From Spelaeicoccus albus (GTDB lineage: Bacteria; Actinomycetota; Actinomycetes; Actinomycetales; Brevibacteriaceae): a DNA stretch of 64,000 nt. The stretch is taken from NCBI RefSeq assembly GCF_013409065.1, contig NZ_JACBZP010000001.1, positions 496,001 to 560,000 of the forward strand, written 5' to 3'. The translations under genes and the position numbers were made by a program. Shown here one piece after another: positions 42,160-50,916 of this stretch. Position 1 is the stretch's first letter; the number at the start of each line of letters is the position of its first letter. The notes under the pieces were generated by a model. It did not search any database, was not told the origin of the DNA, and saw nothing but the letters and a program-made list of their open reading frames with translations.

Positions 42160-43209
42160 ATGGAATATCGCAGCCTTGGACGCACCGGAATGCAAGTCAG
42201 CCCGCTTTGCCTCGGGGCGATGATGTTCGGTGCGTGGGGCGAGCCCGACCACGACAAATCGACGGCGATCATCCACCACGCGCTGGACGCCGGCATCAAC
42301 TTCATCGACACGGCGGACGTGTATTCGCAGGGCGAGTCCGAAGAGATCGTCGGAAAAGCCCTCGCCGACGGAAAGCGCGACGACGTCATCCTGGCAACGA
42401 AGTTCCACGGCCCCATGGAAGACGCCGACGGCAATCGGGGTGTCAATCGCGCCGGCAATTCGCGCAGGTGGATCATCCGTGAGGTGGAGAACAGTTTGCG
42501 CCGACTTCGCACCGACTGGATCGACCTCTACCAGGTGCATCGCCCGGAACGCGGCACGGACGACGAAGAGACTCTGTCCGCGCTGACCGACCTGCGCACG
42601 CAGGGCAAGATCCGCGCCTTTGGCTCTTCAACGCACCCGGCCCACAAAATCGTCGAGGCCCAGTGGACTGCCGAGAGGCGGGCCCTCGGACACTTTTCAA
42701 CCGAGCAGCCACCATATTCGATACTGGTGCGCGGAGCCGAAGCCGAAGTGCTTCCGGTCACGCAGAAGTACGGCATGGGTGTTCTGTCGTGGAGCCCGTT
42801 GGCCGGCGGTTGGCTCTCCGGGCGATTCCGGAAAGGGCGGGACGTCCCCGACAGCAAGCGCGCTCAGCGCATGCCGGCGCGTTACGACCTGTCCGATCCG
42901 GGCAATCAGCGCAAGCTGGACGCAACCGAGGATCTCGCGGTGCTGGCCGAGCAATCCGGCTTGTCACTCATTCACCTGGCCTTGGCCTTCGTCATGGCGC
43001 ACCCCGCCGTGACGGCTCCCATTATCGGACCACGGACGATGGAGCAGCTCGACTCCCAACTGGGCGCGCTCGACGCCACCCTCACCGACGACGTCCTCGA
43101 TCGCATTGACGAGATCGTTCCGCCCGGCGTCACTCTGGCCGACGCCGACAAGGGATTCACGCCGGCGCCGCTGACCGATCCGTTCTTGCGACGGCGCCGC
43201 ACCGTTTAA
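42160..43209 (+). CDS. Aldo/keto reductase
   Basis: A 349-residue NADPH-dependent AKR barrel of the YhdN/YajO general-stress type. Signatures: GTGM-like start EYRSLGRTGMQVSPLCLGAM, catalytic Asp/Tyr in NFIDTADVYSQGESE, Lys in ILATKFHG, His in YQVHRPE, and cofactor loop APIIGPRTMEQLDSQ near the C-terminus. It reduces aldehydes or ketones; the substrate is unknown. It follows ectD with element C between and precedes the deaminase-ASCH gene by 19 bp. Confidence 0.87.
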   Translation: MEYRSLGRTGMQVSPLCLGAMMFGAWGEPDHDKSTAIIHHALDAGINFIDTADVYSQGESEEIVGKALADGKRDDVILATKFHGPMEDADGNRGVNRAGNSRRWIIREVENSLRRLRTDWIDLYQVHRPERGTDDEETLSALTDLRTQGKIRAFGSSTHPAHKIVEAQWTAERRALGHFSTEQPPYSILVRGAEAEVLPVTQKYGMGVLSWSPLAGGWLSGRFRKGRDVPDSKRAQRMPARYDLSDPGNQRKLDATEDLAVLAEQSGLSLIHLALAFVMAHPAVTAPIIGPRTMEQLDSQLGALDATLTDDVLDRIDEIVPPGVTLADADKGFTPAPLTDPFLRRRRTV

Positions 43210-43228
43210 CCGCAGGTAGCATGAACAC

Positions 43229-43939
43229 ATGCTCAGCGCACTCGAAAAGCAGCTGGTCGACGCGGCCGTCGACGTTGCCCGGTCGCTGCCCGGCGGAGAT
43301 ATCCACACTGTTGCTGCAGCAGCGATGGATACCGAGGGGGTCATCCACACCGGGGTCAACGTCTTTCATTTCACCGGCGGTCCGTGCGCCGAAATGGTCG
43401 CCATCGCGTCGGCCGCCGAGGCCGGAGCCGGGCCCCTCGTGGCAATGGTCGCCGTCGGTGACCGCACCCGCGGAGTCATCGCTCCATGCGGGCGGTGCCG
43501 TCAATTCATGCTCGACCTGCACCCCGACATCCATGTCGTAGTCCCGTCGGACGGCGACCTGGCAGTCCACCCGATCCGCGACCTCCTTCCGTTCGCGTAT
43601 CGAGCCACGAGCTACGCAACCGGACCGCGCGTCGTGCATTTTGCGTCGCGTTATTTTCAGGACGTCGCCTCCGGGCGCAAGACTGTCACAGTGCGTCGAG
43701 ATGACCCGATTCAACCGGGCCCCGTCATTTTCGTCTTCGACGACGGTGACGGGCTGCGACGCCTGGACGGCATCATCGACACGGTCCGGTCGACGACCGC
43801 CGGCGAGCTCACGCCCGAGGATGCCCGCGGCGAAGACCTCCCCGATCCCGCATCGCTGCGCGCTCGCCTTCTGGATCATTATCCCGACTTGTCCGACGAG
43901 GATTCGGTCCAGGTGGCCGAGTTCCATCTCGGACACTGA
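43229..43939 (+). CDS. Fusion: cytidine deaminase-like domain + ASCH (YqfB-like) domain
   Basis: A 236-residue two-domain protein. Residues 1 to about 128 are a cytidine/blasticidin-type deaminase with zinc and proton-shuttle residues Cys53-Ala-Glu55 (GGPCAEMV) and Cys87-x2-Cys90 (APCGRCRQ). Residues about 134-236 are an ASCH domain (VHFASRYFQDVASGRKTVTV, then HYPD and VAEFHL). The E. coli YqfB catalytic residues (Lys21, Thr24, Glu74 as I recall them) align with Lys151, Thr154 and Glu202. YqfB hydrolyses N4-acetylcytidine to cytidine, so both steps to uridine may be joined here. Starts 19 bp after the aldo/keto reductase. Confidence 0.83.
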   Translation: MLSALEKQLVDAAVDVARSLPGGDIHTVAAAAMDTEGVIHTGVNVFHFTGGPCAEMVAIASAAEAGAGPLVAMVAVGDRTRGVIAPCGRCRQFMLDLHPDIHVVVPSDGDLAVHPIRDLLPFAYRATSYATGPRVVHFASRYFQDVASGRKTVTVRRDDPIQPGPVIFVFDDGDGLRRLDGIIDTVRSTTAGELTPEDARGEDLPDPASLRARLLDHYPDLSDEDSVQVAEFHLGH

Positions 43940-43954
43940 TTCTCGTTTAAGTCG

Positions 43955-44012
43955 AGTAATTTAGTTGACTTACTGAATTTGTCGACCTAGGCTTTCAAAC
44001 ACTAGTAATTTA
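43955..44012 (+). promoter_or_regulatory. Promoter with direct repeats before tauE/safE (probable Rrf2 operator)
   Basis: TTGACT (43965-43970), a 17-bp spacer and TAGGCT (43988-43993) form a plausible promoter. The 9-mer AGTAATTTA occurs at 43955-43963, overlapping the -35, and again at 44004-44012, about 10 bp past the -10. The region is unusually AT-rich. An Rrf2 regulator gene follows downstream. Confidence 0.55.
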
Positions 44013-44079
44013 CTCAACATACGAAACTATCGCGCGCCGGGTGCTCCGACGCCCGGTTCCCAAACGAAAGCATCCGGCC

Positions 44080-44994
44080 ATGCGCAACTTTCTCGTTCTC
44101 GGCATCGTTGGTTTGATCGCTCAATTGATCGACGGCTCGCTCGGGATGGCGTTCGGCGTCACCTCGTCGACGCTCCTCCTCGCGGCGGGTATCGCGCCGG
44201 CGGCCGCCTCCGCCGCAGTGCATTTCTCCGAACTCGGCACGACACTGGTATCGGGCTTCTCTCACTACAAGCTCGGCAACGTCGATTGGCGAACGGTCGC
44301 CATCATGGCCGTCCCCGGCGGCGTCGGCGCGTATTTCGGTGCCACGTTCTTATCGAGCCTTCCCGGCGATGTGGTCAAGCCGTGGGTCGCCGCTCTGCTC
44401 CTCGCCCTCGGAATTTACGTCATCTGGCGGTTCCTCGTCCTCGGCGGACGACGTCCGCAGTTCCGTGGCAAGCTCTCAGCCTTTTTCCTTGCCCCGCTTG
44501 GCGTGGTCGCCGGTTTGATGGATGCCATCGGGGGCGGCGGATGGGGCCCGGTCGGCACGACGTCCCTGCTTTCATCGGGCCGGCTCGAACCACGCAAGGT
44601 GGTCGGCTCGATCGATACCTCCGAGTTCGTCGTCTCGATTGGCGGTTCGCTCGGATTTTTGGTCGGCCTCGGCACTCAAGGCGTGAACTTCGGCTTTGCC
44701 GCGGCGCTGCTTGTCGGCGGCGTGATCGCGGCCCCCATTGCGGCTTGGCTTGTCAAACGTCTGCCGGCACGCGTTCTCGGCGTCGGCGCAGGCGGCCTCA
44801 TCGTGCTGACCAACACGCAAACGATCGTGACGTCGCTCGGCGGCGCCACGGTCGCGGTTCTGACGGCGACGAGCGTGGTCTTCGTGGCCTGGATGGTCGC
44901 GCTGGGCGTCGTGATCAGTGGGGCGCGCCGGTTGAAGGCTCTGGACGACGAGAGCGCTCGCCTCGAAGCCGCAACCGACACGGTGGCGCATTAA
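44080..44994 (+). CDS. TauE/SafE-family sulfite/anion exporter
   Basis: A 304-residue membrane protein with about eight helices, family PF01925. The opening QLIDGSLGMAFGVTSSTLLL, the central LMDAIGGGGWGPVGTTSLL and the later GGVIAAPIAAWLVKRLPARV are typical repeats. Members export sulfite, sulfoacetate or other organosulfur anions. The start is ATG 44080; a GTG 13 codons upstream would overlap the putative operator. The Rrf2 gene 67 bp downstream on the same strand suggests control by sulfur or redox state. Confidence 0.87.
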   Translation: MRNFLVLGIVGLIAQLIDGSLGMAFGVTSSTLLLAAGIAPAAASAAVHFSELGTTLVSGFSHYKLGNVDWRTVAIMAVPGGVGAYFGATFLSSLPGDVVKPWVAALLLALGIYVIWRFLVLGGRRPQFRGKLSAFFLAPLGVVAGLMDAIGGGGWGPVGTTSLLSSGRLEPRKVVGSIDTSEFVVSIGGSLGFLVGLGTQGVNFGFAAALLVGGVIAAPIAAWLVKRLPARVLGVGAGGLIVLTNTQTIVTSLGGATVAVLTATSVVFVAWMVALGVVISGARRLKALDDESARLEAATDTVAH

Positions 44995-45061
44995 CCTCGC
45001 GTACTCGGAGGATCGATTGCACGCCGGGCCGCAATCTCTACTGTTATGAGAGACTTTCGGC

Positions 45062-45520
45062 ATGCGAGTCTCCGCGAAGTCCGACTATGCGCTCCGCGCC
45101 GTCATCGAGTTGGCTGCCGCGCCCGACGGATCGGCGATCAGTGCCGAGCAGCTGAGTCAGTTGCAAGAAATTCCGCACGGATTCCTGCAGGCGATCCTGG
45201 CCGACCTGCGCCGCGACGGGATACTCGTCAGCCAGCGCGGTCAGGCCGGCGGTTGGCGGCTGGCCAAAGCGGCGTCCGACGTCAGCGTTGCCGATATCAT
45301 CCGTGCCATCGACGGGCCGTTGGTCAGCGTGTACGGACTTCGCCCGGAAGCCGTCACCTACAACGACTCGGCGGCTTCCTTGCAGCATGTATGGATCGCG
45401 GCACGCAGCAGCCTTCGCGACATCTTCGAAGAAGTCACGGTACGGGACTTGGCTGATCACCGGCTTCCCGATCAAGTGGCGTCCCGGCTCGACGACCAAG
45501 AGGCCTGGCGGCCGCACTAA
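45062..45520 (+). CDS. Rrf2-family transcriptional regulator
   Basis: A 152-residue winged-helix regulator: MRVSAKSDYALRAVIELAAA, QEIPHGFLQAILADLRRDGI, then SQRGQAGGWRLAKAAS. It contains no cysteine at all, so it cannot hold an Fe-S cluster as IscR or NsrR does, and should belong to the CymR-like or other non-FeS branch. Likely regulates itself and the adjacent TauE/SafE exporter through the AGTAATTTA repeats. Confidence 0.87.
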   Translation: MRVSAKSDYALRAVIELAAAPDGSAISAEQLSQLQEIPHGFLQAILADLRRDGILVSQRGQAGGWRLAKAASDVSVADIIRAIDGPLVSVYGLRPEAVTYNDSAASLQHVWIAARSSLRDIFEEVTVRDLADHRLPDQVASRLDDQEAWRPH

Positions 45521-45541
45521 TCACTCCCCCCCCCTTTCCCA

Positions 45542-45615
45542 CCGCAAAACGCCCCGCGCCGTATAGCCCGCCCCGTCATGACTGCGCGTTCCCGACGCCG
45601 CGGCGCGTTTTGTGG
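45542..45615 (+). repeat. Palindromic intergenic element B1
   Basis: A 74-bp element with outer arms CCGCAAAACGC and GCGCGTTTTGTGG and a centre containing GCCCCGTCATGAC. Its plus strand closely matches (roughly 85%) the minus strand of element B2 at 48933-49005. Lies between the convergent Rrf2 and gluD genes, 21 bp from each stop. Confidence 0.8.
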
Positions 45616-45636
45616 CGAAGACGGTGCAGGCCGGCG

Positions 45637-46443
45637 TCAGCTTGGCACGCGGCGCTGTCGATCATCGACCACTCGCGCAAGTTTGGCCAGTGACGCATTG
45701 ATGACGACATAGATGAACGCGATCACGACATATGTCTGCAACAGCACGTGGAACGCCTCCGCGTAGATCTTCCCTTGCTGCAGCAGTTCCGTGTACGAGA
45801 CGACATAGCCGAGGGTGGTGCCCTTGAAGAGGTAAATCATCTGGCTGACCAGGGAGGGAAGGACATGGCGCACCGCCTGCGGCACCAGGACGTACCTCAT
45901 GGCTTGGCCGCGCGTGAGCCCGATGGCGTATGCGGCCTCGCTTTGACCGAACTCGAGTGCGTTGATCCCCGACCGGAAGATCTCGGCCAAGGCCGCACTG
46001 TTCGTGAAGACGAGCGGAATCGCCAACTGCCAGAAGAGGCTGATCCGGATGCCGTAATTCGGCAACAGCAGCACGAAGACGTAAATGAGCAAGAGGACCG
46101 GGATGGCCCGCATGACCTCGATATACACGGTGGCGACGGCGCGCTGAGTTCGATGTGTGGACATTCGTGCAGCCGCGGCGATTATTGCTATCGGTAGCGC
46201 GATGAGGCCTGCTGCAAATGCGGCTTTCAAGGTGTTGAGCAGGCCTTCGCCGAGGAACTTCAGCGCCGTGCGTTCGATGAACAGATGCCACTGCTCCGGC
46301 TGCATCTGATCATTCCGCGCGAGTTGCACAAGCATGGCCGCAATCACCGCGACGATACCGATCACGCTGATGATCGACCAGATGATTGTTCGACGGCGCG
46401 CCTTCGGGCCGGGCACGTCGAAGAGGAGACGCTCGCTGGTCAT
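45637..46443 (-). CDS. gluD: Glutamate-type amino-acid ABC transporter permease (GluD-like)
   Basis: A 268-residue HisM/GltK-type permease. Four or five membrane helices flank the EAA loop (EFGQSEAAYAIGLTRGQAMR), which contacts the ATPase. It forms the inner-membrane channel with GluC. Its ATG overlaps the gluC stop (ATGA). Last gene of the operon, followed by element B1. Assigned GluD by order and length relative to the corynebacterial gluABCD system; the substrate (glutamate or another acidic amino acid) is inferred from the set. Confidence 0.85.
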   Translation of the reverse strand: MTSERLLFDVPGPKARRRTIIWSIISVIGIVAVIAAMLVQLARNDQMQPEQWHLFIERTALKFLGEGLLNTLKAAFAAGLIALPIAIIAAAARMSTHRTQRAVATVYIEVMRAIPVLLLIYVFVLLLPNYGIRISLFWQLAIPLVFTNSAALAEIFRSGINALEFGQSEAAYAIGLTRGQAMRYVLVPQAVRHVLPSLVSQMIYLFKGTTLGYVVSYTELLQQGKIYAEAFHVLLQTYVVIAFIYVVINASLAKLARVVDDRQRRVPS

Positions 46444-47072
46444 CGTCGGATCGCCACCTTTTTGTCGAGGCGTCCCGCTAAGAAGCCGACGACCAGGGTG
46501 AGTGCGAAATACGCCGCACCGTCACCGATGAACAGCACTATCACGTGCGACGATTGGGAACTGAGGATATTGGCGACGCCGGTCAGCTCGACGACGCCGA
46601 CTGCCGCGGCAAGCGACGAGTTCAACACAGTGGCGATCGCGATGTTGCCGAGCGGTTGCACCACCGATCGGAGTGCCTGCGGCACTATGACGTGTCCGAG
46701 GACTCCTTTCGTGGGCAGTCCGATGGCACGTGCCGCTTCGGCCTGGCCGAGAGGAATCGAGTTGATTCCCGACCTCACCGCTTCGCACACGTACGACGCC
46801 TCATAGATGCCGAGACCGATGATCGCGCTGTTTTCGATAGTGAATTTGACGCCGGCTTCGGGCAACGCGAAGACGATCAAGATGAGCAGCACCAGAAGCG
46901 GTATGTTGCGCACGACTTCGACGTAGAACGTGCCAACCGCCCGCAAGGGCGGTATCGCGCTAACCCGGCACAGTGCCACGATCGTGCCCAGGATGAGCGC
47001 CATCGCAAATGCGAACGCGCTGATCCTGATAGTCAGCCCGAAAGCACCGGCGAAATCGGCAAGATACGTCAC
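46440..47072 (-). CDS. gluC: Glutamate-type amino-acid ABC transporter permease (GluC-like)
   Basis: A 210-residue permease with the polar amino-acid transporter signature YVEVVRNIPLLVLLILIVFA and the EAA loop IPLGQAEAARAIGLPTKGVL. It pairs with GluD as a heterodimeric channel. ATG 47072 is 7 bp after the gluB stop. The downstream gene overlaps by 4 bp, indicating coupled synthesis of the two permease halves. Confidence 0.87.
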   Translation of the reverse strand: MTYLADFAGAFGLTIRISAFAFAMALILGTIVALCRVSAIPPLRAVGTFYVEVVRNIPLLVLLILIVFALPEAGVKFTIENSAIIGLGIYEASYVCEAVRSGINSIPLGQAEAARAIGLPTKGVLGHVIVPQALRSVVQPLGNIAIATVLNSSLAAAVGVVELTGVANILSSQSSHVIVLFIGDGAAYFALTLVVGFLAGRLDKKVAIRR

Positions 47073-47079
47073 CCTTCGC

Positions 47080-48042
47080 TCACTTGCCGGTGGTGATCTT
47101 CGGCGGCTTCGGTGCCTCCCCCGACAGGCTGTCCTTCAGCGTCGCGTCCCAGACCTTCTTCCAAAGCCCGTCCTTCTCGATCTTCCGCAGCCAGTCGTTG
47201 ACGAACTTCTGCATCTCCGGGCGGTCCTTGGCCAGGCCGATCCCGTATGGCTCGGTGCTGAACGGCTTGCCGACGACCTTGACCTTGTCGGGATTCTGCT
47301 TTGCGTCGCCGCCGACGATCGAACCATCGAGCACATAGGCGTCGGCGCGTTCCTGTTCGAGTGCTTGCAGGCATTCATCGTTGGTGTCGAGCAACAGCAG
47401 CTTCGGATTTTTCAGTTTTTTCTTCAACGTCCCGACCGCCGACGAAGCGGTTTCCGTGCAGATCTTCTTACCTTCGAGATCCTTCACGTTTTTGATGTCG
47501 TTCGTATCCTTGCGCACCAGGATAGTGTCGCCATCGGAAAAGTACGGTCCCGCGAAGTTGACCTGTTTGGCCCGCTCGGGCGTAATCGTGTAAGTGGCGA
47601 TCACGACGTCCACCGTGTGGTTCTTCAGCACCGCTTCCCGCGTCGCCACTGTGATCTGCCGGCGTTCGACTTTGGGCTTGCCGATGATGTACTTGGCGAA
47701 CATTTTTGCCAGCACCGCATCGAAACCCGTGTACGTGCCGGACACCGGATTCTTCAGGGAGAACAGCGGGCTCGTCGCGGTGCCGCCGACTTTGAGGACA
47801 CCGGCCTTCTTAATCTTTGCCATGGCCGAGCCGGCCGGAATTTCCGACGCCTTAGCGATGGGCGCCTGTTTGACGATAGCGGCACCGGCAGCTTTGTCGC
47901 TGCCGACTCCCGAGCTCGATGTGCTTCCCGGACTCTTTGCCGACCCGCTATCGGCGCAACCCGCCAGCGAGAACGACGCTGCCACGGCTGCCGAGACCGT
48001 GACGACAATCACCGAGCGCGTGGACCTCCGGATCCAATTCAT
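47080..48042 (-). CDS. gluB: Glutamate-type ABC transporter binding lipoprotein (GluB-like)
   Basis: A 320-residue class-3 periplasmic-binding-fold lipoprotein. Signal peptide with lipobox SLAGC near residue 29; the mature part shows FDAVLAKMFAKYIIG, VIATYTITPERAKQVNFAGP and EGKKICTETASSAVGTLKKK, the pattern of glutamate/glutamine/aspartate binders. It captures substrate at the cell surface for GluCD-A. 30 bp separate it from gluA. Confidence 0.87.
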   Translation of the reverse strand: MNWIRRSTRSVIVVTVSAAVAASFSLAGCADSGSAKSPGSTSSSGVGSDKAAGAAIVKQAPIAKASEIPAGSAMAKIKKAGVLKVGGTATSPLFSLKNPVSGTYTGFDAVLAKMFAKYIIGKPKVERRQITVATREAVLKNHTVDVVIATYTITPERAKQVNFAGPYFSDGDTILVRKDTNDIKNVKDLEGKKICTETASSAVGTLKKKLKNPKLLLLDTNDECLQALEQERADAYVLDGSIVGGDAKQNPDKVKVVGKPFSTEPYGIGLAKDRPEMQKFVNDWLRKIEKDGLWKKVWDATLKDSLSGEAPKPPKITTGK

Positions 48043-48072
48043 GAGCTTCCTTCTTTCCTGATGGGGACAGCG

Positions 48073-48840
48073 TCAATGCGAAAGCAATTTCGATAAGAAG
48101 TCCTGGGCACGTTCGGTTCGAGGATTGGAGAAGAATTCGTCCGGCTCCGCCATTTCCACGATTCGCCCGGCGTCCATGAACGCGACCCGGTCGGCCGCCT
48201 TCCGGGCAAACCCCATCTCGTGGGTGACGACCAGCATCGTCATTCCCTCTTTCGCGAGTTCCACCATGACGTCGAGTACCTCGGTGATCATCTCCGGATC
48301 GAGCGCGGATGTCGGCTCGTCGAAAAGCATGAGAGACGGATCCATGGCCAACGCCCGGGCGATCGCTGCACGTTGTTGCTGACCGCCGGACAACTGGGCC
48401 GGAAGTTTGCCGGCTTGTTCGCCAATGCCCACGCGGTCCAACAGCTCATGGGCCCGCCGCTCGGCTTCCGCCCGCGGACGCTTACGAACTTTGATCGGGC
48501 CGAGCGTCAGGTTCTGCAGGATGGTCTTGTGCGCGAACAAGTTGAAGCTTTGAAACACCATTCCGACATCTGCGCGCAGCCGCGCCAGTTCGATGCCTTC
48601 CGGAGGGATCGCCCGTCCATCGACGAGGATGTCGCCCGAATCGATAGTCTCCAGCCGGTTTAGCGTGCGGCAAAGCGTCGACTTCCCGGAGCCCGACGGG
48701 CCGACCACCACTACTACTTCGCCCGGTTCGATTTCGAGATCGATGTCCTGCAGTACGTGCAGGTCACCGAAGTATTTGTTGACGCCGTGCATTTGCGCGC
48801 GAGGGGTTCCACCGCGCCGTGCGGTGTCCGGTACCGACAT
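48073..48840 (-). CDS. gluA: Glutamate-type ABC transporter ATP-binding protein (GluA-like)
   Basis: A 255-residue ATPase with intact motifs: Walker A GPSGSGKST, Q-loop MVFQSFNLF, signature QLSGGQQQR, Walker B LMLFDEPTSALDP and H-loop VTHEMGF. This set is typical of polar amino-acid importers. First gene of gluABCD on the minus strand. Element B2 lies about 90 bp upstream of its start, and the promoter must be in that 198-bp gap. Confidence 0.92.
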   Translation of the reverse strand: MSVPDTARRGGTPRAQMHGVNKYFGDLHVLQDIDLEIEPGEVVVVVGPSGSGKSTLCRTLNRLETIDSGDILVDGRAIPPEGIELARLRADVGMVFQSFNLFAHKTILQNLTLGPIKVRKRPRAEAERRAHELLDRVGIGEQAGKLPAQLSGGQQQRAAIARALAMDPSLMLFDEPTSALDPEMITEVLDVMVELAKEGMTMLVVTHEMGFARKAADRVAFMDAGRIVEMAEPDEFFSNPRTERAQDFLSKLLSH

Positions 48841-48932
48841 GCGGAGGTCCTTCCCCTAGCCCGAGCCAACACTGTTGCTGACGCTAAGGTCGGCCGAGCC
48901 GGCTGTCAAGGATTTTCGGTGCGGCAAACTCA

Positions 48933-49005
48933 CGCAAAACGCGGCGGCGCGTCAGGAACGCCCCGTCATGACGGGGCGTCCTATACGCCGCGGCGCGTTT
49001 TGCGG
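48933..49005 (-). repeat. Palindromic intergenic element B2
   Basis: A 73-bp element with outer arms CGCAAAACGCG and CGCGTTTTGCG and, at its centre, a perfect 22-bp palindrome at 48958-48979 (ACGCCCCGTCA and its complement). It is the inverted copy of B1, and the pair brackets gluABCD. It also lies 34 bp past the stop of the APC permease gene, so it may serve as that gene's terminator. Confidence 0.82.
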
Positions 49006-49038
49006 TTCAGCGGGCGACGGGCGGGCGGCGAGAAGTGC

Positions 49039-50916
49039 TCAGTCGCCGTCGGCTTTCGCAGCTTCCAGCCCCCGTTCGTATCCCGCAACGATGTCCTTGA
49101 TCTCCTCGGTCGCAAAGCCCGTACGAACTCCCCAGACGTACGCGATGATCCCGACGACGACCTCAGCCACGATGCCCCACGGGAAGATGAGAACCGGGTC
49201 CTTGAGCGGCCCGTAATCGCCCAAGTACGCGATTTGGAACGACGCCAGCAGCAACCAGATGAGCCACCAGTTCGCCGTCACATGCCGCCGCGCCTGCGCC
49301 GAGCTCAACAGCCAAATGGCCACGCAGTACGCGATCACGAGCGCACAGAAGACGATGTCGTACACGATGAACGACCAGCCGCCGGGCCGCTGACCGCCGT
49401 TGGAGGTCAGCACCCAACCTCCGGCATAAGCGACCCACACCCACAGCACGAAGAAGACGATGCTGACTATCGCACTCCAGATCGGCGACATCCAGCCGCG
49501 CCGCCACGCATAGTACGCCGTGAAGATCGGTAGCCCGATGAAGGTGGCAGTGAAAACGTTCGCCAAGGTCGAGAAGCCGCCCCAATACAGGATCAACACT
49601 GCGGCAAGAAAGGAGATGACCGACCAGAAGTTCGCCCCGCGCAGGCGGAACGGGCGCGGCAGCACGGACGCCGTCCGGCGCAATACCGGCAGGCTCACCC
49701 CGCCCATGATGTACGTGAGCACGGCGGCCGAACTGATGAAGCCGACAAGCTGATACCAGCTCGGAGCCGGGACGAAGAAGACGCAGCCGACGACTGCCGA
49801 GACGACCAAAGCGAGCCACGGGATACCGAACCTGTTGTTGGATTGGAAGATCGGCGGGATATTGCGAGCCACGCCCAGGCCGTATCCGGTGCGGGCGCCC
49901 GTGCCCAGATAGACCCAGCCGGTGGCCAGAGGCGATACGGCGGCGTCGATCAGAAGGAACGTGCCAAGAGCGGCGAGTGCGGCAATGTTCGCCGAGTCGA
50001 GCGCGTGGAAAAGCGGCCCGTCGGCCCAACCGCCGTTCACGAGTTTGTCCCACTGCCCGGGTTTGAGGCCCATGTCTGCCCAGTTGATCGCACCGATGAA
50101 GGCGACCTGCAGCAACGTGTAAATCACTGCCGGGATCGCAATCGATCCAAATGTGGCCCACGGGACGTCGCGCTGCGGATTCTTGGATTCGCCGCCGTAG
50201 TCGAGGGCTTGCCGGAAGCCGAGCAGGGAAAAGATGATGCCCGTGGTCGCGATTGCGTGGAAGATCGGCGGAGCGCCCTCCGGAGCAAATCCGCCGTACG
50301 CGTGAAAATTGCTGCCGTTCAAGATGAAGAACAAGAAAATGAAGGTAATGGTCGGCAGCGCGATCTTCCAGATCGTGACCCATCGGTTGGACTCGGCAAG
50401 GAATTTCGCACCAAAGAAATTGAGCACGAAGAAAACGAGCATCAGCACGACGCCGCTGAGGATTCCGACCGGCCAGCTGAGCACGTCGACGCCGGCCTTC
50501 GTCGTCAGGAAGTGCGCTTCGGGAAAACGCCCGCCCAGATAGGTCAGCACGGCTTCGGCTTCGATTGGCGGGATGGACACGACCGACAGCCAATACGCCC
50601 AGCCGATGATCCAGCCGGACAGGGAGCCGTGGGTCAGGTACGTGTAGCGGACGATGGCACCGGAACGCGGCAGCATCGACCCGAGTTCGAGGTAGGTCAA
50701 GGCGATCAGGAAGACCAGGATCGATGCGATGATCCACGACAAAATCGCTGCCGGACCGGCGACTCCGGCGGCTGCCAGCACGCCGAACAGCCAGCCGGAT
50801 CCGATCTGGGCGCTCACGCCGAGGAGGAGAAGTTGAGTGAGGGAAAGACTTCGTTTTAGGCCTTTATCCGAGTCTTCGAATGATCCTTGTTGCACTTCAT
50901 CGGCCATATCGGCCAC
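49039..50916 (-). CDS. APC-superfamily amino-acid permease
   Basis: A 625-residue permease with about 14 membrane helices. The N-terminal LSLTQLLLLGVSAQIGSGWL is the APC TM1 region with its unwound Gly segment, followed by LELGSMLPRSGAIVRYTYLT (TM2-3). Longer than typical APC proteins (about 450-500) because of two additional C-terminal helices and a cytoplasmic tail. Probably a proton-coupled amino-acid importer; the substrate is not predictable. Starts at 50916 (or Met at 50907). The 202-bp gap upstream to 51118 shows no recognisable feature. Confidence 0.82.
   Translation of the reverse strand: MADMADEVQQGSFEDSDKGLKRSLSLTQLLLLGVSAQIGSGWLFGVLAAAGVAGPAAILSWIIASILVFLIALTYLELGSMLPRSGAIVRYTYLTHGSLSGWIIGWAYWLSVVSIPPIEAEAVLTYLGGRFPEAHFLTTKAGVDVLSWPVGILSGVVLMLVFFVLNFFGAKFLAESNRWVTIWKIALPTITFIFLFFILNGSNFHAYGGFAPEGAPPIFHAIATTGIIFSLLGFRQALDYGGESKNPQRDVPWATFGSIAIPAVIYTLLQVAFIGAINWADMGLKPGQWDKLVNGGWADGPLFHALDSANIAALAALGTFLLIDAAVSPLATGWVYLGTGARTGYGLGVARNIPPIFQSNNRFGIPWLALVVSAVVGCVFFVPAPSWYQLVGFISSAAVLTYIMGGVSLPVLRRTASVLPRPFRLRGANFWSVISFLAAVLILYWGGFSTLANVFTATFIGLPIFTAYYAWRRGWMSPIWSAIVSIVFFVLWVWVAYAGGWVLTSNGGQRPGGWSFIVYDIVFCALVIAYCVAIWLLSSAQARRHVTANWWLIWLLLASFQIAYLGDYGPLKDPVLIFPWGIVAEVVVGIIAYVWGVRTGFATEEIKDIVAGYERGLEAAKADGD

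Noticed and set aside
45542-49005. A composite transposon carrying gluABCD
   Set aside because: No transposase, no target-site duplication visible, and both flanking elements also sit at ordinary gene 3' ends. Kept only as a possibility in the findings.
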